Shown here: positions 45,601 through 57,454 of the stretch, one piece after another
Layout of the letters: each line of letters starts with the position of its first letter
Position numbering within the stretch: the stretch's first letter is position 1
NCBI RefSeq assembly: GCF_000400505.1
Contig: NZ_CM001857.1
Location: forward strand, 1,925,074 to 1,989,073
Reading direction: 5' to 3'
Length of the DNA: 64,000 nt
DNA from: Musicola paradisiaca NCPPB 2511
GTDB lineage: Bacteria; Pseudomonadota; Gammaproteobacteria; Enterobacterales; Enterobacteriaceae
Made by a program: the position numbers and the translations under genes
Notes under the pieces: generated by a model
What the model was told of the DNA's origin: nothing
What the model saw: the letters and a program-made list of their open reading frames with translations, nothing else
Databases searched by the model: none

Positions 45601-48600
45601 CTCAGCGCTACGCTGGCTGAGTATATGATCCCGTCGCTGTTCATCGCGACGCCAGACATTCCTCTGACGATTAACGGTAAGGTGGCGCGTCATTTGCTGG
45701 CGAAACCGGACTTCAGCGCGCTCTTCGAGAGTAGTTTTGTGGCGCCGGATACCTGGCTGCAACAGCAAATGTGTGAAATCTGGCAGCGTACTCTGAATGT
45801 ATCCCGTGTCGGGGTTGATGATAATTTCTTTGCCCTCGGCGGCGACTCGATTCGCGTTATTGGCATGGTGGCGGCGGCCAAAGACGCGGGTATTGCGCTT
45901 TCCGCCAAGGATGTGTTTGCGCACCAGACGATCGCCCGGCTGTCGGCACACCTGGAGCAGCAACAGCGCCAGACGGTGGAGGATGTTCGCCCGGCGCCGT
46001 TTGCGCTGCTCAGTGCGCGGGAACGCGCGGTGCTGGACGGGCTGCCGATGACCGGCACCTTGCAGGATGCCTACCCGTTGACCCAATTGCAGAAAGGGAT
46101 GGTTTTCCACAATCAGCGCGACGGTGATAAAGCGACTTACCACGATATTATGGGCCTGCAACTGTCTATCACATGGCATCAGCCCACCTTCCTGGCGGCG
46201 TTGCGCGTACTGGTCGAACAGCATGACATCTTGCGCACCCGATTCGTGCTGCACGGCGACGCCATGCTGCAAGTGGTGGAAACAGACGCTGAGCCGGAAC
46301 TGGAATGCTTCGATTTACGCGGCATGGCGGCGGCGCAGGCGCAACAGGCGATTGACGCATGGATGGAAGGGGAAAAAGGCCGGGCGTTTGATGACGACGG
46401 CCGCTTGTGGAAAGTCACGGTGCATGTGTTGAACGATGACGAGATCAACTACACCCTGACGTGCCACCACGCGATTATGGATGGCTGGAGCGTCGCATCG
46501 TTTAACAGCGCGTTGTTTAAACAGTATCGCAGCGCCTTGCTGCAACAACCTTGCGCGGTGGCCCAAGGGTTGCCCTACAGCCGGTATGTCGCCAGTGAAA
46601 TGAGTGCGGCGCGTTCCGTGGCGGCCAAAGATTACTGGCAGCGGACGTTGGATGGCGCAACGTTGCCCTGGTGGCATCGTAGCGAACGGGGGCGCATTCT
46701 GCTGCAACCCGTGGCGATAGACGAGGAGGTCAACGCCGCGCTCATTAAACTGGCGCGTCAGTTGCAAGTACCTGAATCCACGCTGTTTCTGACCGCACAT
46801 CTGTTTATGCTGGCATTCCTGAACGGCAAGAAAGAGGTCGTGACGTCGATGGTGACGCATCAGCGACCGGCCGTCGCTGGGGGCGACAGTGCGCTGGGCT
46901 TGTTCCTCAATTCGGTGCCGTTGCGCATGACGCTGAACGCCGGCACGCCCTGGCGGCAGCTGATTAACGACGTCCGCCAGCAACTGGCGGCAATGGCGGA
47001 ATATAGTGATTACCCGCTGGCGAATATTCAGAAGGATACGTCGCTTGATTTCTCTTCATCGCTGTTTAATTTTACCCATTTCCATACCTACAATGCATTG
47101 ACCGATTCAATAAAATTAGTTAAGGAACAATCGTTTACAGAAACAAACTATGCATTTGCCTCGCAGTTTTCCAGGAATGTCACCACGCAGCGTTATGAGT
47201 TGTTGCTGGAGCTGGACAGCTCGGTGTTTGACCCGGCATTTTCACAGCGCATTGCGCGGTACTACGTCATCCTGCTGCGGCAGATGGTGCTTCAACCGGG
47301 GCAGGCTGCTGATTACTACGCGATTTTGGGGGACGACGCATGTTTACGTTTGCGGCAGCAGGTGCAACGCCCGATCGAACGGTTTCATCCCGGTCTGTGT
47401 ATCCATGAGCTGTTTGAGGCGCGTGCGGCCAGCCATCCGGAGAAAGTGGCGCTGACATTCGCCGATGAAACGCTGACGTATCGACAACTGAACCAGCGCG
47501 CCAACCAGTTAGCCTGCTGGCTGGTGGAGCAAGGGGTCGGGGCGGACAGCCTGGTCGGGTTGTGTCTTGAGCGTTCGCTGGACATGGTCATCGCTATCTA
47601 CGGCATTCTTAAAGCCGGCGCCGCCTATGTACCCCTTGATCCGGAAGCGCCGGCCCAGCGTTTGCAGACGATGATCGCCGCGGCCGGGATATCCCAGGTG
47701 ATTACCTCTGCTGATGTCGCGCCGACACTCAATCTGGCGCGTCACGAACATTTGATTATCGATGATGCCGACACGGTTCTGATGTTGCAGCGCTACTGTG
47801 CCGACAATATTGATAAGGCCAGTCTGCGTCTGACGCCGCAGCATCTGGCCTATGTTATCCATACGTCGGGGTCTACCGGCACGCCCAAGGGCGTCATGGT
47901 GGAGCATGCCGCGCTGGTCAACCGCATCGGCTGGATGAACAAGGCCTATCCGCTTGGCGGCGATGACGTGATCCTGCAAAAACCCCATTCGGTTTTGATG
48001 TTTCGGTGTGGGAATTCCTCTGGCCGTTGACGCATGGCGCGTCGCTGGTTATCGCCAAACCGCACGGACACAAAGACCCGTACTATTTGGCGGATCTGAT
48101 CGTCTCCCGGGGCGTGACCATCATGCATTTCGTCCCTTCCATGTTGCGGGCGTTTTTGAGCATCGACGAATGCCGCGGTTGTACCGCGCTGCGGCATGTC
48201 ATATGCAGTGGCGAGGCGCTATCAGTGGACGTGGTCGAGGCGTTTCATCACACCTTGCCCACGGCGCGGTTGCATAATCTGTATGGCCCGACGGAGGCGG
48301 CGATCGATGTCACTTACTGGGATACGCGCGATCGCACCCAGGCCAGGACGGTACCGATTGGTTATCCGATCGATAACTTGCGGATCTATATCCTTAATGA
48401 CGAGAAAAAGCCGATGCCGCAAGGGTGTCCAGGCGAGTTGTATATCGGCGGGGTGGGATTGGCGCGCGGGTACCGTCACCGCGATGACCTTACCCGCGAG
48501 AAATTCTGTCAGATTGACGATCCGCTGTTTAACGGGGAACGTGTTTATCAAAGCGGCGATTTGGCGGTGTATCACCCGCAGGGGGAAATCGAATACCTCG

Positions 48601-51600
48601 GCCGTATCGACGATCAGGTCAAGATCAAGGGATTCCGCATTGAGCTGCAGGAAATAGAACAGCAGATCGCCGGGTTTCAGCCCGGTGCGCACGGCATCGT
48701 GCTGGTCAGGACGCAACATCACGACAAACAGCTGGTGGCGTATGTCGCCGGCGTCCGCGATGTCGATGCGCTGCGCGCATTCCTCTGCACGCGGCTCAAC
48801 GACTACATGATCCCCGCCCATTTTGTGGTGCTGGCGAGCATTCCGCTCTCGGTAAACGGTAAGGTTGATCGCAAGGCACTGGCGGCGATAGTGATCGACG
48901 ACATGGCGGCTGCCGAGTTTGTCGGCGCGTCAACCCCGATGGAGCAGGCGCTGGCGCAGGTTTTTGCCCGGGTACTGGAAGCACCGCGCATTAGCATGCG
49001 GGATAATTTCTTTGCACTGGGGGGGGATTCCATTCGCAGCATCGCGCTGGTGGCCGAATGTCGGGCCAGAGGCATGCACATGAGTATTCAGGATGTTTAC
49101 AAATACCCTCAGGTGGATCGGCTGGCGGAATATCTGGCGTCCCGGCAACAGATGCACGATGACGCGGTGTTGGTCGGCCCGACGGCATTGTTGAGCGATG
49201 AGGATCGGCGTCGGCTGCCTGACGATATCCAGGAGGCTTATCCGCTGACGACGCTGCAAAAAGGACTGGTGCTGGAAAGCCAGTTAGCAGCGGGCAGCGC
49301 GGTCTATCACGATATCGTGGTCTATACCGTCGACGATACTCTTGATTATGCTGCGTTTTCGCAGGCGCTGAGCGAGGTACAGCAGCGGCATTCGATACTA
49401 CGAACCTGCTTTGATTGGTCAACGTTCAGCGAGCCGTTGCAAATAGTGCGTGCTGGTCAGTGCAACGGGCTGACGTGGGTGGATGTGACCGCGCTGTCGC
49501 CATCGCAACAACAGCAAGCGTTGGACGATTTTCTGGCGCAGGAAAAACGGCATGAATTCGACTGGACGGCACCGTTAATCCGTTACTTTATCCATCAGAT
49601 CTCGACGACGCGCTATCAGTTCACGCTCAGTTTTCATGACTCCATGCTGGACGGCTGGAGCATCAATGCGTTGTCTTCCGAGATATTCGATCGCTATTTT
49701 GCACGTCGACAGGGGCAGCCCCTGGCCGAGAAATATCGATTGCCGGTACTGCCGTATCGACAATATGTCGCGCTGGAAATGGCCGCGTTGCCGCGACAGC
49801 AAGATCGTGATTACTGGCGCGACAAACTGGCTGATTTTACCTTTACCTCACTGCCGTTTACCGGGGCAGGCACAGACCATACCATTCGTTATGCGGAGGT
49901 CGAGTTTGCCCCCGAAGTGTCCCACGGGTTGCTGAATCTGGCGGCGCAGATGGGTGTCCCGGTGAAAGTTGTCTTGCTGGCGGCCCATATGCGTGTACTG
50001 GCGTTTATCAGCGGCCAATACCATGTGGTATCCGGGTTAGAGCAGAATGGACGGCCGGAAATGGCCGACGCCGAGCGCACGCTGGGGCTGTTTTTGAACA
50101 CGCTGCCGTTCCGGCTGGAACTGCTGCCGGGTACCTGGAAAGATCTGGTGCGTCAGGTGTTTGAGGAAGAAATTGCGCTGATGCCCTACCGCCATTACCC
50201 CATGGCGCAAATGCGTCTGGACAACGGGATTGGCAATCTGTTCGAGGTTGTCTTCAACTATGTGCATTTCCACGTCAGTCAGGACACGATGGCCCGGCAC
50301 AGCCAGGCGCTGGCGCAGCTGGATTCGGTACTGGAAACGGAGTATCCGCTGCGTGCCGAATTCAGCCGGGATACGCAGCACGGGCAGGTGGCGCTTAGCC
50401 TGCATTACAATCCGAGCCGCATCGGCCACGACGAGGTAGACATTATCCGTCATTACTACCAGCAGGTGCTGGGCGCGCTAGCGACCGACAGCGATGCCGA
50501 CTGGCTGGATTTGTCACTGCTGACCGCAGAACAGCATGACAACATCATGCACCGCTGGAACGATACCCACTATACGTTGCCGTCCACGATGAGTATTCAT
50601 CAGTTACTCGAGCAGCAGGCCTCAGCGACGCCGGATCGCATCGCCGTCATTGAAGGCCCTCGTCAGCGCAGCTATCGGCAGTTGTCTGATGACGCCAACC
50701 GGATTGCCGGCGCGTTGCAACAGCAAGGGGTGAAACCCGGTGACGTCGTCGCCCTCTATGCCGAACGCAGCATCGATTTCCTGACCGTTATGCTGGGGAT
50801 CTTCAACGCCGGCGCCGTCTACTTGCCGCTGGATGTGAATCACCCTGGTGAGCGGATCCGAACCATTCTGGCACAGTGCGACAGCCGCATGGTGATCGCG
50901 GAATCGAACCATGTTGCCTCGCTGAGCGCGATAGCCGCCGGATCGCCGTCCTTCCCCGAGATGCTCACGATCGCCGATCTGCAGTCGCATGCATCGACGG
51001 CGTTGCCGCCCGCCGTGCGTTACGATCTTAATGATGTGGCCTATATCATTTTTACCTCGGGTTCCACAGGCACGCCCAAGGGGGCGATGGTGGAGCACAT
51101 TGGGCTTATCAACCATGTCTATGCCAAGATGCGTGATTTATCGCTGACGTCGGCGGATATCGTGGCCCAGAATGCTTCCCAGTGCTTCGATATTTCTATC
51201 TGGCAATTTCTGTCCCCATTGGCGTTCGGCGGGTGTGTTTGCATCTGTCCGGATGAGATTTCACTGGATGCGCGCCGCTTGATTGCCACCGTGGCCGCAC
51301 AGGGGATTACGATTCTGGAACTGGTGCCTTCGCTACTGAAAGAGGTGATCAATCAGTTGGAGGACGCGCCGGAAATCCGTGGTCAATTGGCCCGGTTGCG
51401 CTGGCTGGTGCCGACCGGTGAGGCTTTGCCGCCGCAACTGGCCAGGCAGTGGCTGGCGCTGTTCCCGCAGGTGCCGATCCTCAATGCTTACGGCCCGACG
51501 GAGTGTTCCGATGATATTACCCATTATCCGATCGTGACGCCGCCGGCGGCGGACGTCGTTAATATGCCGATTGGCAGGCCGGTGGTTAACATGCGGATGT

Positions 51601-52472
51601 ATATCCTTGATAGCCGCAGAAAAAGGGTGCCGGTGGGCACCGTAGGGGAACTGTATGTTTCCGGTATCGGCGTCGGCCCCGGCTATATCAACAATCCGCA
51701 GAAAACGGCGGAGGCGTTTATCGACAACCTGTTCGACGATGGCTATTCCCGCCTGTATCGCACGGGCGATCTGGCCCGCTATCAGAAAGACGGAACGATT
51801 GAATTTCTGGGGCGCGTTGACCATCAGGTGAAGATCCGCGGATTCCGCATCGAACTGGGGGAAATCGAAGCCAGCTTGCGGCACTACCCCTACCTCAACG
51901 AGGTCGTGATCGCCGTGGTGGAAAACAACCGGCATGACCGGCAACTGGTGGCTTATGTCAGTTTGAAACATCGCAGCGAAGCCGAACTCGCCGCCGAATA
52001 CACCGCTATCGTCAACGCGCTAACCGCATTGCTGACGGCGAACCTGCCGCAATATATGGTGCCCGCGCATATTGTCCTGCTGACGGCGTTGCCGCATTTG
52101 TCGAACGGCAAGATCGATCGCAAATCGTTGCCGGATTACCGTTTGCATATGCCTGCCGTTGCACTGGCCGCGCCGCCCACAACGCCGCTGGAACACCAGA
52201 TCGCCGCCCTGTGGCAGGATCATCTCACTATCGAATCCATTAGCATGGACGACAATTTCTTCAATGTCGGTGGTCACTCGCTGATGGCGATGCGCCTGGT
52301 GAGCGACATGAATAAAACGCTGGGTATGAACGCGGGAGTGAGAGAGCTGTTCATGCATCCGACGCCGGACTACTGGGCGCGTAAAGCCGAACTGCAGCGG
52401 GAACTGGCTTGCAACAGCGAGACCGCCACCGACAACGGCGACGATGACTCAGGCATTGAGATGGAGTTTTAA
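42604..52472 (+). pseudogene. NRPS 2, TubC-[C-A-T]x3, frameshifted as read
   Basis: A trimodular synthetase of about 3289 residues once one base is restored. Residues 1-58 form a TubC_N-type docking domain. Module 1: C (HHIAFDN, 209-215), A (VIYTSGSTGKPKG near 680) with code DFWNIGMVHK, the canonical Thr code, T Ser1082. Module 2: C (HHAIMDG from 1288), A with code DVWHISLIDK, the Ser type, T Ser about 2143. Module 3: C with an atypical HDSMLDG (about 2345-2351), A with code DIWEVTADDK, close to the 2,4-diaminobutyrate type, T (NVGGHSL, about 3226). The frame breaks in the A5 run at 47978-47982, inside A2; with six A it reads QKTPFGFDVSVWEF, the expected A4 motif. No epimerase domains. Confidence 0.88.
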
Positions 52473-52476
52473 TGTG

Positions 52477-55400
52477 ATGGATATCATTGAGATAGTACGT
52501 TTCTGCAATACGCATCGCATCAGGCTTTCGGTAGAGGGGGGGCGTTTAAAGTTGAAGTCGTCAGCGCCGATCACCGACGAGCGGTTTATTGCCAGTGTCA
52601 AAGCGCAGAAATCAGCGCTGCTCGCTCTGTTAGCGGCACAACGCGACGGCAGTGACGACGAGCGGGCTTCCGTTATGGATGAGGATCGGTCATCGCTGTC
52701 CTATGCGCAGCAGCGTCTGTTTCTGCTGCATAACATGGATCCGCAGTCCGGCGCTTACAACATGCCGAACCAGATCGACGTGCGGGGAAAATGGGATCGC
52801 CAGGCATTTGAAGGCGCCATCCGGCTGCTGGTTGCACGCCATGAGGTATTAAGAACCACCTTTCAGGCCGAAGCGGGGCGGATCTGGGCGCATATTCATG
52901 ACGACCGTTATCCGGCGATAGCGTATCAGGACTTGAGCGATTACTCCGGCCATGAGTTGGATGAACAGGTTCGGCTACGGAGCCAGGCGGAAGCGTTGCG
53001 CGCGTTTGATTTGCAACGGGACATCCCATTGCGGATCACCTTACTGCAACGAGCGCCAGAGCATGCCGTCCTGCTGTTTACCTTGCCGCATATTGTTTCC
53101 GACGGTTGGTCGATGGGGGTGCTGGTCAGAGATTTTTGCCAGTTATATCGCGGTCTGGCTGGCGGGGAAGCGCAGCCGCTCGCACCGTTGCGGCATCAGT
53201 ACGCCGATTACACCCACGGGCAGAAAGCCTATTTTTCCTCTCACGCGATGCAGCAGTCCATCAATTATTGGCGCGAAAAGCTGGCCCGGTTGCCGTTGTG
53301 CCATAGCCTGCCGACGGTGTTTGACGGCAGGGAGAAGAAGGCGTCGTTGGGGGAGAAACTGACGCTACGGCTTGACCCGCCGCTGCGCGACCGCATTACG
53401 GCGTTTTGCCAGCATCACAATGTCACGCTGTTTATCTTTTTGCAGACCGTCTTTGCTCTGCTGGTTTCACGCTATGGCAATGAGCGCGACGTCGTCGTCG
53501 GTTTTCCTATTTCCGGCCGTGACGACGAGCGGTTTTTCGACAATATCGGCTGTTTCGTCAATACGTTGCTCGTCAGAACGCGGATCGATCCCGACGACTC
53601 GTTTCTGACTCTGCTCACGCACAATACGTTGACGATTGTCGAGGCATACGAACATCAGCGAGTGCCGTTCGACATGTTGGTGGAGCAGCTGAATCCACAA
53701 CGGACTTACCAGTGCAATCCGCTGTTTCAAATCCTGTTTACCTTGCAGAACAATGACGCGGTCGCGGCAGTGCTTCCCGATGTCACATTGACGCGGCTGG
53801 AGAATCAGACCGCGTTACTCAAGATGGATCTAGAGGTTAGCGTAACGGAAACGGAGCGCGGTATTCAGATCGAGTGGCTGTATAACCCGAACCTGTTTGA
53901 ACGCTATGTGATGGAAGGAATGCTGGAGAGCTATCAGACGTTGATCCGTGGCGCGCTGACTTCGCCGGACGCCGGGGTTGAGGCGTTGCCGCTGTTGTCT
54001 GCGCCAGCGGCGGACGATCTCTTGCGAGCCGGCCGGGCCGGGCCGTCCGCACCGGCTGATGAGTGCCTGCATCAGATGTTCGAGGCGCAGTGCCAGCGTT
54101 CGCCGGAGGCGGTAGCGGCGGTTTTCGGCCATCGGCGCGTCAGTTACCGGCTCCTGAATGCATCAGCCAATCGCCTGGCGCGCCAGTTACAGCAAGAGCA
54201 TCAGATCACGCCTGATACGGTCATCGGTTTGTACTGCCAGCGCAGCGCCGACATGTTGGTATGCCTGCTGGCGATCCTGAAAGCCGGGGCGGCCTACCTT
54301 CCGCTTGATCCCGGTTATCCGGAGCAGCGTATCGCCTATATGTTGTCCCATTCCGGCATCAGACTGGTGCTTACGACGCCGCAACTGGCCGCACGTTTGC
54401 CGGCGGGCCCGGAGAATAAGGCGCTGATACTGGATGAATCGTTGTGGGTTGATGAATCTGACGCTGAGCGCTACCCGAACCTGGGCCCATGTTCTTTAGA
54501 CAGCCTGGCTTACATCATCTACACCTCTGGTTCGACCGGCACCCCGAAAGGCGTCATGATCGCGCACCGTGCGGTCGTCAATTTCCTGCGCTCGATGGCG
54601 CAGTCGCCGGGATTCAGCCATCAGGATCGCCTGCTGGCGGTGACGCCGATAAGCTTTGATATTTCCGTGTTGGAGCTGTTTTTGCCGTTGAGCTGCGGCG
54701 GGCAGGTTGTTATCTGTGCCGAGCAGGATAGCCGTAACGCGCAGACGCTGAGTGAGATGCTGCTAAAACATCAGATAACCGTTATGCAGGCCACGCCGGC
54801 CACCTGGAAACTGTTGCAGCAAAGCGCTTTCTGGCGGGCGCATCGGCGGTTGAAAGTGCTATGCGGCGGTGAAGCCATCAGTCGCGAGCTGGCCGGGGCG
54901 CTGTGCGACAATATGGGATCGTTCTGGAATATGTATGGGCCGACGGAAACGACGATCTGGTCAACCGCGGGGCAAATCCATACCGCCGGCGGCGATATCA
55001 CCATCGGTCAGCCGGTCGCCAATACCGTCTTGTATATCCTGAATGAACGTCAACAGCTGTCGCCGGCCGGTGTCGCCGGCGAGTTGTATATCGGCGGCGA
55101 TGGCCTGTCCCGTGGCTATTACCAACGGCCCGATTTGACGGCTGAACGTTTTACGGCCGATCCGTTCGCGCCGGCAGGGCAGGCGCGTATTTATCGAACC
55201 GGCGATGTCGCTAAATGGAATGCGCACGGGGAGATTACGGTGCTCGGGCGCAGCGATAGCCAGGTGAAAATCCGTGGATACCGCGTAGAGCTGGGGGAAA
55301 TCGAAAGCGCCTTGCTATTGCATGAGTGGGTCTGCGACGCGGCGGTCAGGCTCAGCGCCCGTCATGAAGGCATGCTGGTCGCTTGTGTTGTGCTGACGCC

Positions 55401-56658
55401 CGCCTTGCGTCAGCGTGCCGACCTGGACAAGGCGATGTTGATCGAGGCGTTCAGAGAAAGCGTATCGCAACGGCTGCCTGATTATATGGTGCCGCATCAG
55501 TATCTCTTTATCGATGCATTGCCGCTGACGCCTAACGGTAAAGTCGATCGCCATGCTCTGCCTGATATCACGCAGGTGATGGCTTCCTCTGCGCATTACG
55601 TCGCCGGACGCAACGACCGGGAAAAACGGCTTTGCCACATTTGGGAACAGATATTGGATGTCGGGCAGGTCGGCATCCATGACAATTTTTTCAGCCTGGG
55701 CGGAAACTCTCTGACCATGTTCAGACTGTTCAATGAGATGAAAAACAGCGGATTCACATTCACGCTTGAGGATCTCTTCAGGTATCAGAGCATCAATGAA
55801 CTGGAGAGCCACGCCCGCCAGCCGCTTGATGTGCGCGCGATCGCTGTTCCAGAATCCTCCGTCGTCGTGCGGCTCAATCACTCATCAAGCCCGCGCACGA
55901 TATTCTGTGTCCATCCGGAAGGCGGTATCGCTACCTGCTATTCCGCCCTCGCCGGGCGACTGGCTGACTACGCGCAGTGTTATGGTCTACAGGCCCCGGC
56001 GATATTCGGCGATTTTGGCCCCAGCACCATCGACAATCTGGCGAACTACTATGTTGACGTCATGCTGCGCCAGCAGCCGACGGGGCATTACCGTATTCTG
56101 GGATGGTCGCTCGGCGGCAGCATCGCCTGGCAGATGGCGGTTCAACTGCGTCGTCGTGGTTATCAGGTGGATTACCTGGGCGTTTTTGACTCGGAGCTGC
56201 CGATTATGGCCGCGGTAGGCGAACGGGAGCGTCTTGCCTGGGCGGCATTGGTTAACGATTTCAGCGCGGATGGCTTGTCTCTGGATGAGGCGTTGCTGGC
56301 GTCGTTGACGCCGGCCGGCCGTAAGGATTATCTGCTGGAGCAAATCGCGATCGGTAAGATTCGGCCTGAAGGCATCACAGAGGAAATGACCGGCCGTTAT
56401 CTGGATTATCTTATCGATGTTAAACACTCAAAGTATGACACCCACTTAACGGCGGCCAACATTGATATGGATTATTACGCCATCGAAAACAGTATCTATG
56501 CTGTACCAGGCCGGTATCGCGGCTGGGATGATGTCTCGACGGGCAGGGTGACGCTGCTGCCTGCTCAGGGCAGCCATCTGACCATGCTGCAACCGCCGTT
56601 CGTAAACGAATTATCCGACACCTTGCGTACACGGCTGGGAGGAGTGGCAGATGAGTGA
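52477..56658 (+). CDS. NRPS 3, termination module TubC-C-A-T-TE
   Basis: The 1393-residue protein starts with a TubC_N-like docking domain (1-58, RLSVEGGRLKLKS), then C (PHIVSDG at 204-210; the first His of the motif is Pro, the catalytic second His remains), A (YIIYTSGSTGTPKG near 679) with by-eye code DILQLGMIWK, one residue from the usual Gly code, T (LGGNSL, Ser1078) and a thioesterase with GWSLGG (Ser1211). It would add the last residue, probably Gly, and release the chain. A GTG at 52474 is an alternative start better spaced from GGAG 52463-52466. The next gene overlaps its end by 8 nt. Confidence 0.9.
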   Translation: MDIIEIVRFCNTHRIRLSVEGGRLKLKSSAPITDERFIASVKAQKSALLALLAAQRDGSDDERASVMDEDRSSLSYAQQRLFLLHNMDPQSGAYNMPNQIDVRGKWDRQAFEGAIRLLVARHEVLRTTFQAEAGRIWAHIHDDRYPAIAYQDLSDYSGHELDEQVRLRSQAEALRAFDLQRDIPLRITLLQRAPEHAVLLFTLPHIVSDGWSMGVLVRDFCQLYRGLAGGEAQPLAPLRHQYADYTHGQKAYFSSHAMQQSINYWREKLARLPLCHSLPTVFDGREKKASLGEKLTLRLDPPLRDRITAFCQHHNVTLFIFLQTVFALLVSRYGNERDVVVGFPISGRDDERFFDNIGCFVNTLLVRTRIDPDDSFLTLLTHNTLTIVEAYEHQRVPFDMLVEQLNPQRTYQCNPLFQILFTLQNNDAVAAVLPDVTLTRLENQTALLKMDLEVSVTETERGIQIEWLYNPNLFERYVMEGMLESYQTLIRGALTSPDAGVEALPLLSAPAADDLLRAGRAGPSAPADECLHQMFEAQCQRSPEAVAAVFGHRRVSYRLLNASANRLARQLQQEHQITPDTVIGLYCQRSADMLVCLLAILKAGAAYLPLDPGYPEQRIAYMLSHSGIRLVLTTPQLAARLPAGPENKALILDESLWVDESDAERYPNLGPCSLDSLAYIIYTSGSTGTPKGVMIAHRAVVNFLRSMAQSPGFSHQDRLLAVTPISFDISVLELFLPLSCGGQVVICAEQDSRNAQTLSEMLLKHQITVMQATPATWKLLQQSAFWRAHRRLKVLCGGEAISRELAGALCDNMGSFWNMYGPTETTIWSTAGQIHTAGGDITIGQPVANTVLYILNERQQLSPAGVAGELYIGGDGLSRGYYQRPDLTAERFTADPFAPAGQARIYRTGDVAKWNAHGEITVLGRSDSQVKIRGYRVELGEIESALLLHEWVCDAAVRLSARHEGMLVACVVLTPALRQRADLDKAMLIEAFRESVSQRLPDYMVPHQYLFIDALPLTPNGKVDRHALPDITQVMASSAHYVAGRNDREKRLCHIWEQILDVGQVGIHDNFFSLGGNSLTMFRLFNEMKNSGFTFTLEDLFRYQSINELESHARQPLDVRAIAVPESSVVVRLNHSSSPRTIFCVHPEGGIATCYSALAGRLADYAQCYGLQAPAIFGDFGPSTIDNLANYYVDVMLRQQPTGHYRILGWSLGGSIAWQMAVQLRRRGYQVDYLGVFDSELPIMAAVGERERLAWAALVNDFSADGLSLDEALLASLTPAGRKDYLLEQIAIGKIRPEGITEEMTGRYLDYLIDVKHSKYDTHLTAANIDMDYYAIENSIYAVPGRYRGWDDVSTGRVTLLPAQGSHLTMLQPPFVNELSDTLRTRLGGVADE

Positions 56659-57454
56659 TACCCGATCGGTTTACCCGATAAAGCATGCCTTGGCACGCTC
56701 GGCGTCCCCGGACAATCCGTGGTTCAAACGGTTAAACCTCTGCCCCCGGCCGCGACTGCGGCTGTTTTGTTTTCCTTATGCCGGGGGCAGCGCTTCGGTC
56801 TTTCGCCGTTGGCCTGCTTTTTTCACGGAGGATATCGAGTTGATCGGTGTGCAGTATCCGGGGCGCGCTGAGCGCTATAACGAAACGCTTATCGCCGATT
56901 GCGACCAGATGGTCGATGCGATTTATACGCATATCCCCTCGTTGCTGGATATTCCGACCGTGTTTTTCGGGCACAGTAACGGGGGATTGATCGCCTATGA
57001 ACTGGCGCGGAAACTGCAGTCCGCAAGCGGCTATGCGTTGTCTCATCTGTTCCTTTCCGCCAGTCGCTCGGCGGCCGATCGCCATGTGACGACAAAGCGT
57101 TCGGCGTTGAATGACGAAGCGTTGATTCGCGAATTGGTCAGCCTTAACGGTACGCCGCCAGCGCTGCTGGAGGATCAAGAGATGTTGGCGCTTTATCTTC
57201 CTATTCTGCGTGCCGATTTCGCGATTGCGGACAACTACCGCTACTGCGCTACGCCGTGTCTTAAGGGCAATGCAACCGTCCTGTACGGATTGCAGGATGA
57301 CAGCATGTCGGCGGCCGATATCAACGGCTGGCAGAAAATTATTGATGGAACGGTCGATGTCATTCCCATTGACGGGGGGCATTTTTTTATTCATGAGTCT
57401 TTGGCGCTGGTGATGTCTCACGTTAAACATCAACTTTATGGGCTCCCCGGTTAG
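56651..57454 (+). CDS. Type II thioesterase
   Basis: The 267-residue alpha/beta-hydrolase has FCFPYAGGSASVFRRW, the PGR element VQYPGRAER, the nucleophile Ser109 in GHSNGG (usual GHSxGG) and the catalytic His in IDGGHFFIHE. Stand-alone thioesterases of this kind (like SrfA-TE II) remove misprimed acyl groups from carrier proteins. It overlaps the end of NRPS 3 and is the last gene of the cluster. Confidence 0.92.
   Translation: MSDTRSVYPIKHALARSASPDNPWFKRLNLCPRPRLRLFCFPYAGGSASVFRRWPAFFTEDIELIGVQYPGRAERYNETLIADCDQMVDAIYTHIPSLLDIPTVFFGHSNGGLIAYELARKLQSASGYALSHLFLSASRSAADRHVTTKRSALNDEALIRELVSLNGTPPALLEDQEMLALYLPILRADFAIADNYRYCATPCLKGNATVLYGLQDDSMSAADINGWQKIIDGTVDVIPIDGGHFFIHESLALVMSHVKHQLYGLPG

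Noticed and set aside
32659..57454. Reading the NRPS cluster as a siderophore locus because of the SbnA/SbnB and PvdQ/PvdE parallels
   Set aside because: No TonB-dependent receptor, catechol or hydroxamate genes, periplasmic iron-binding protein or clear Fur box were found in or around the cluster.
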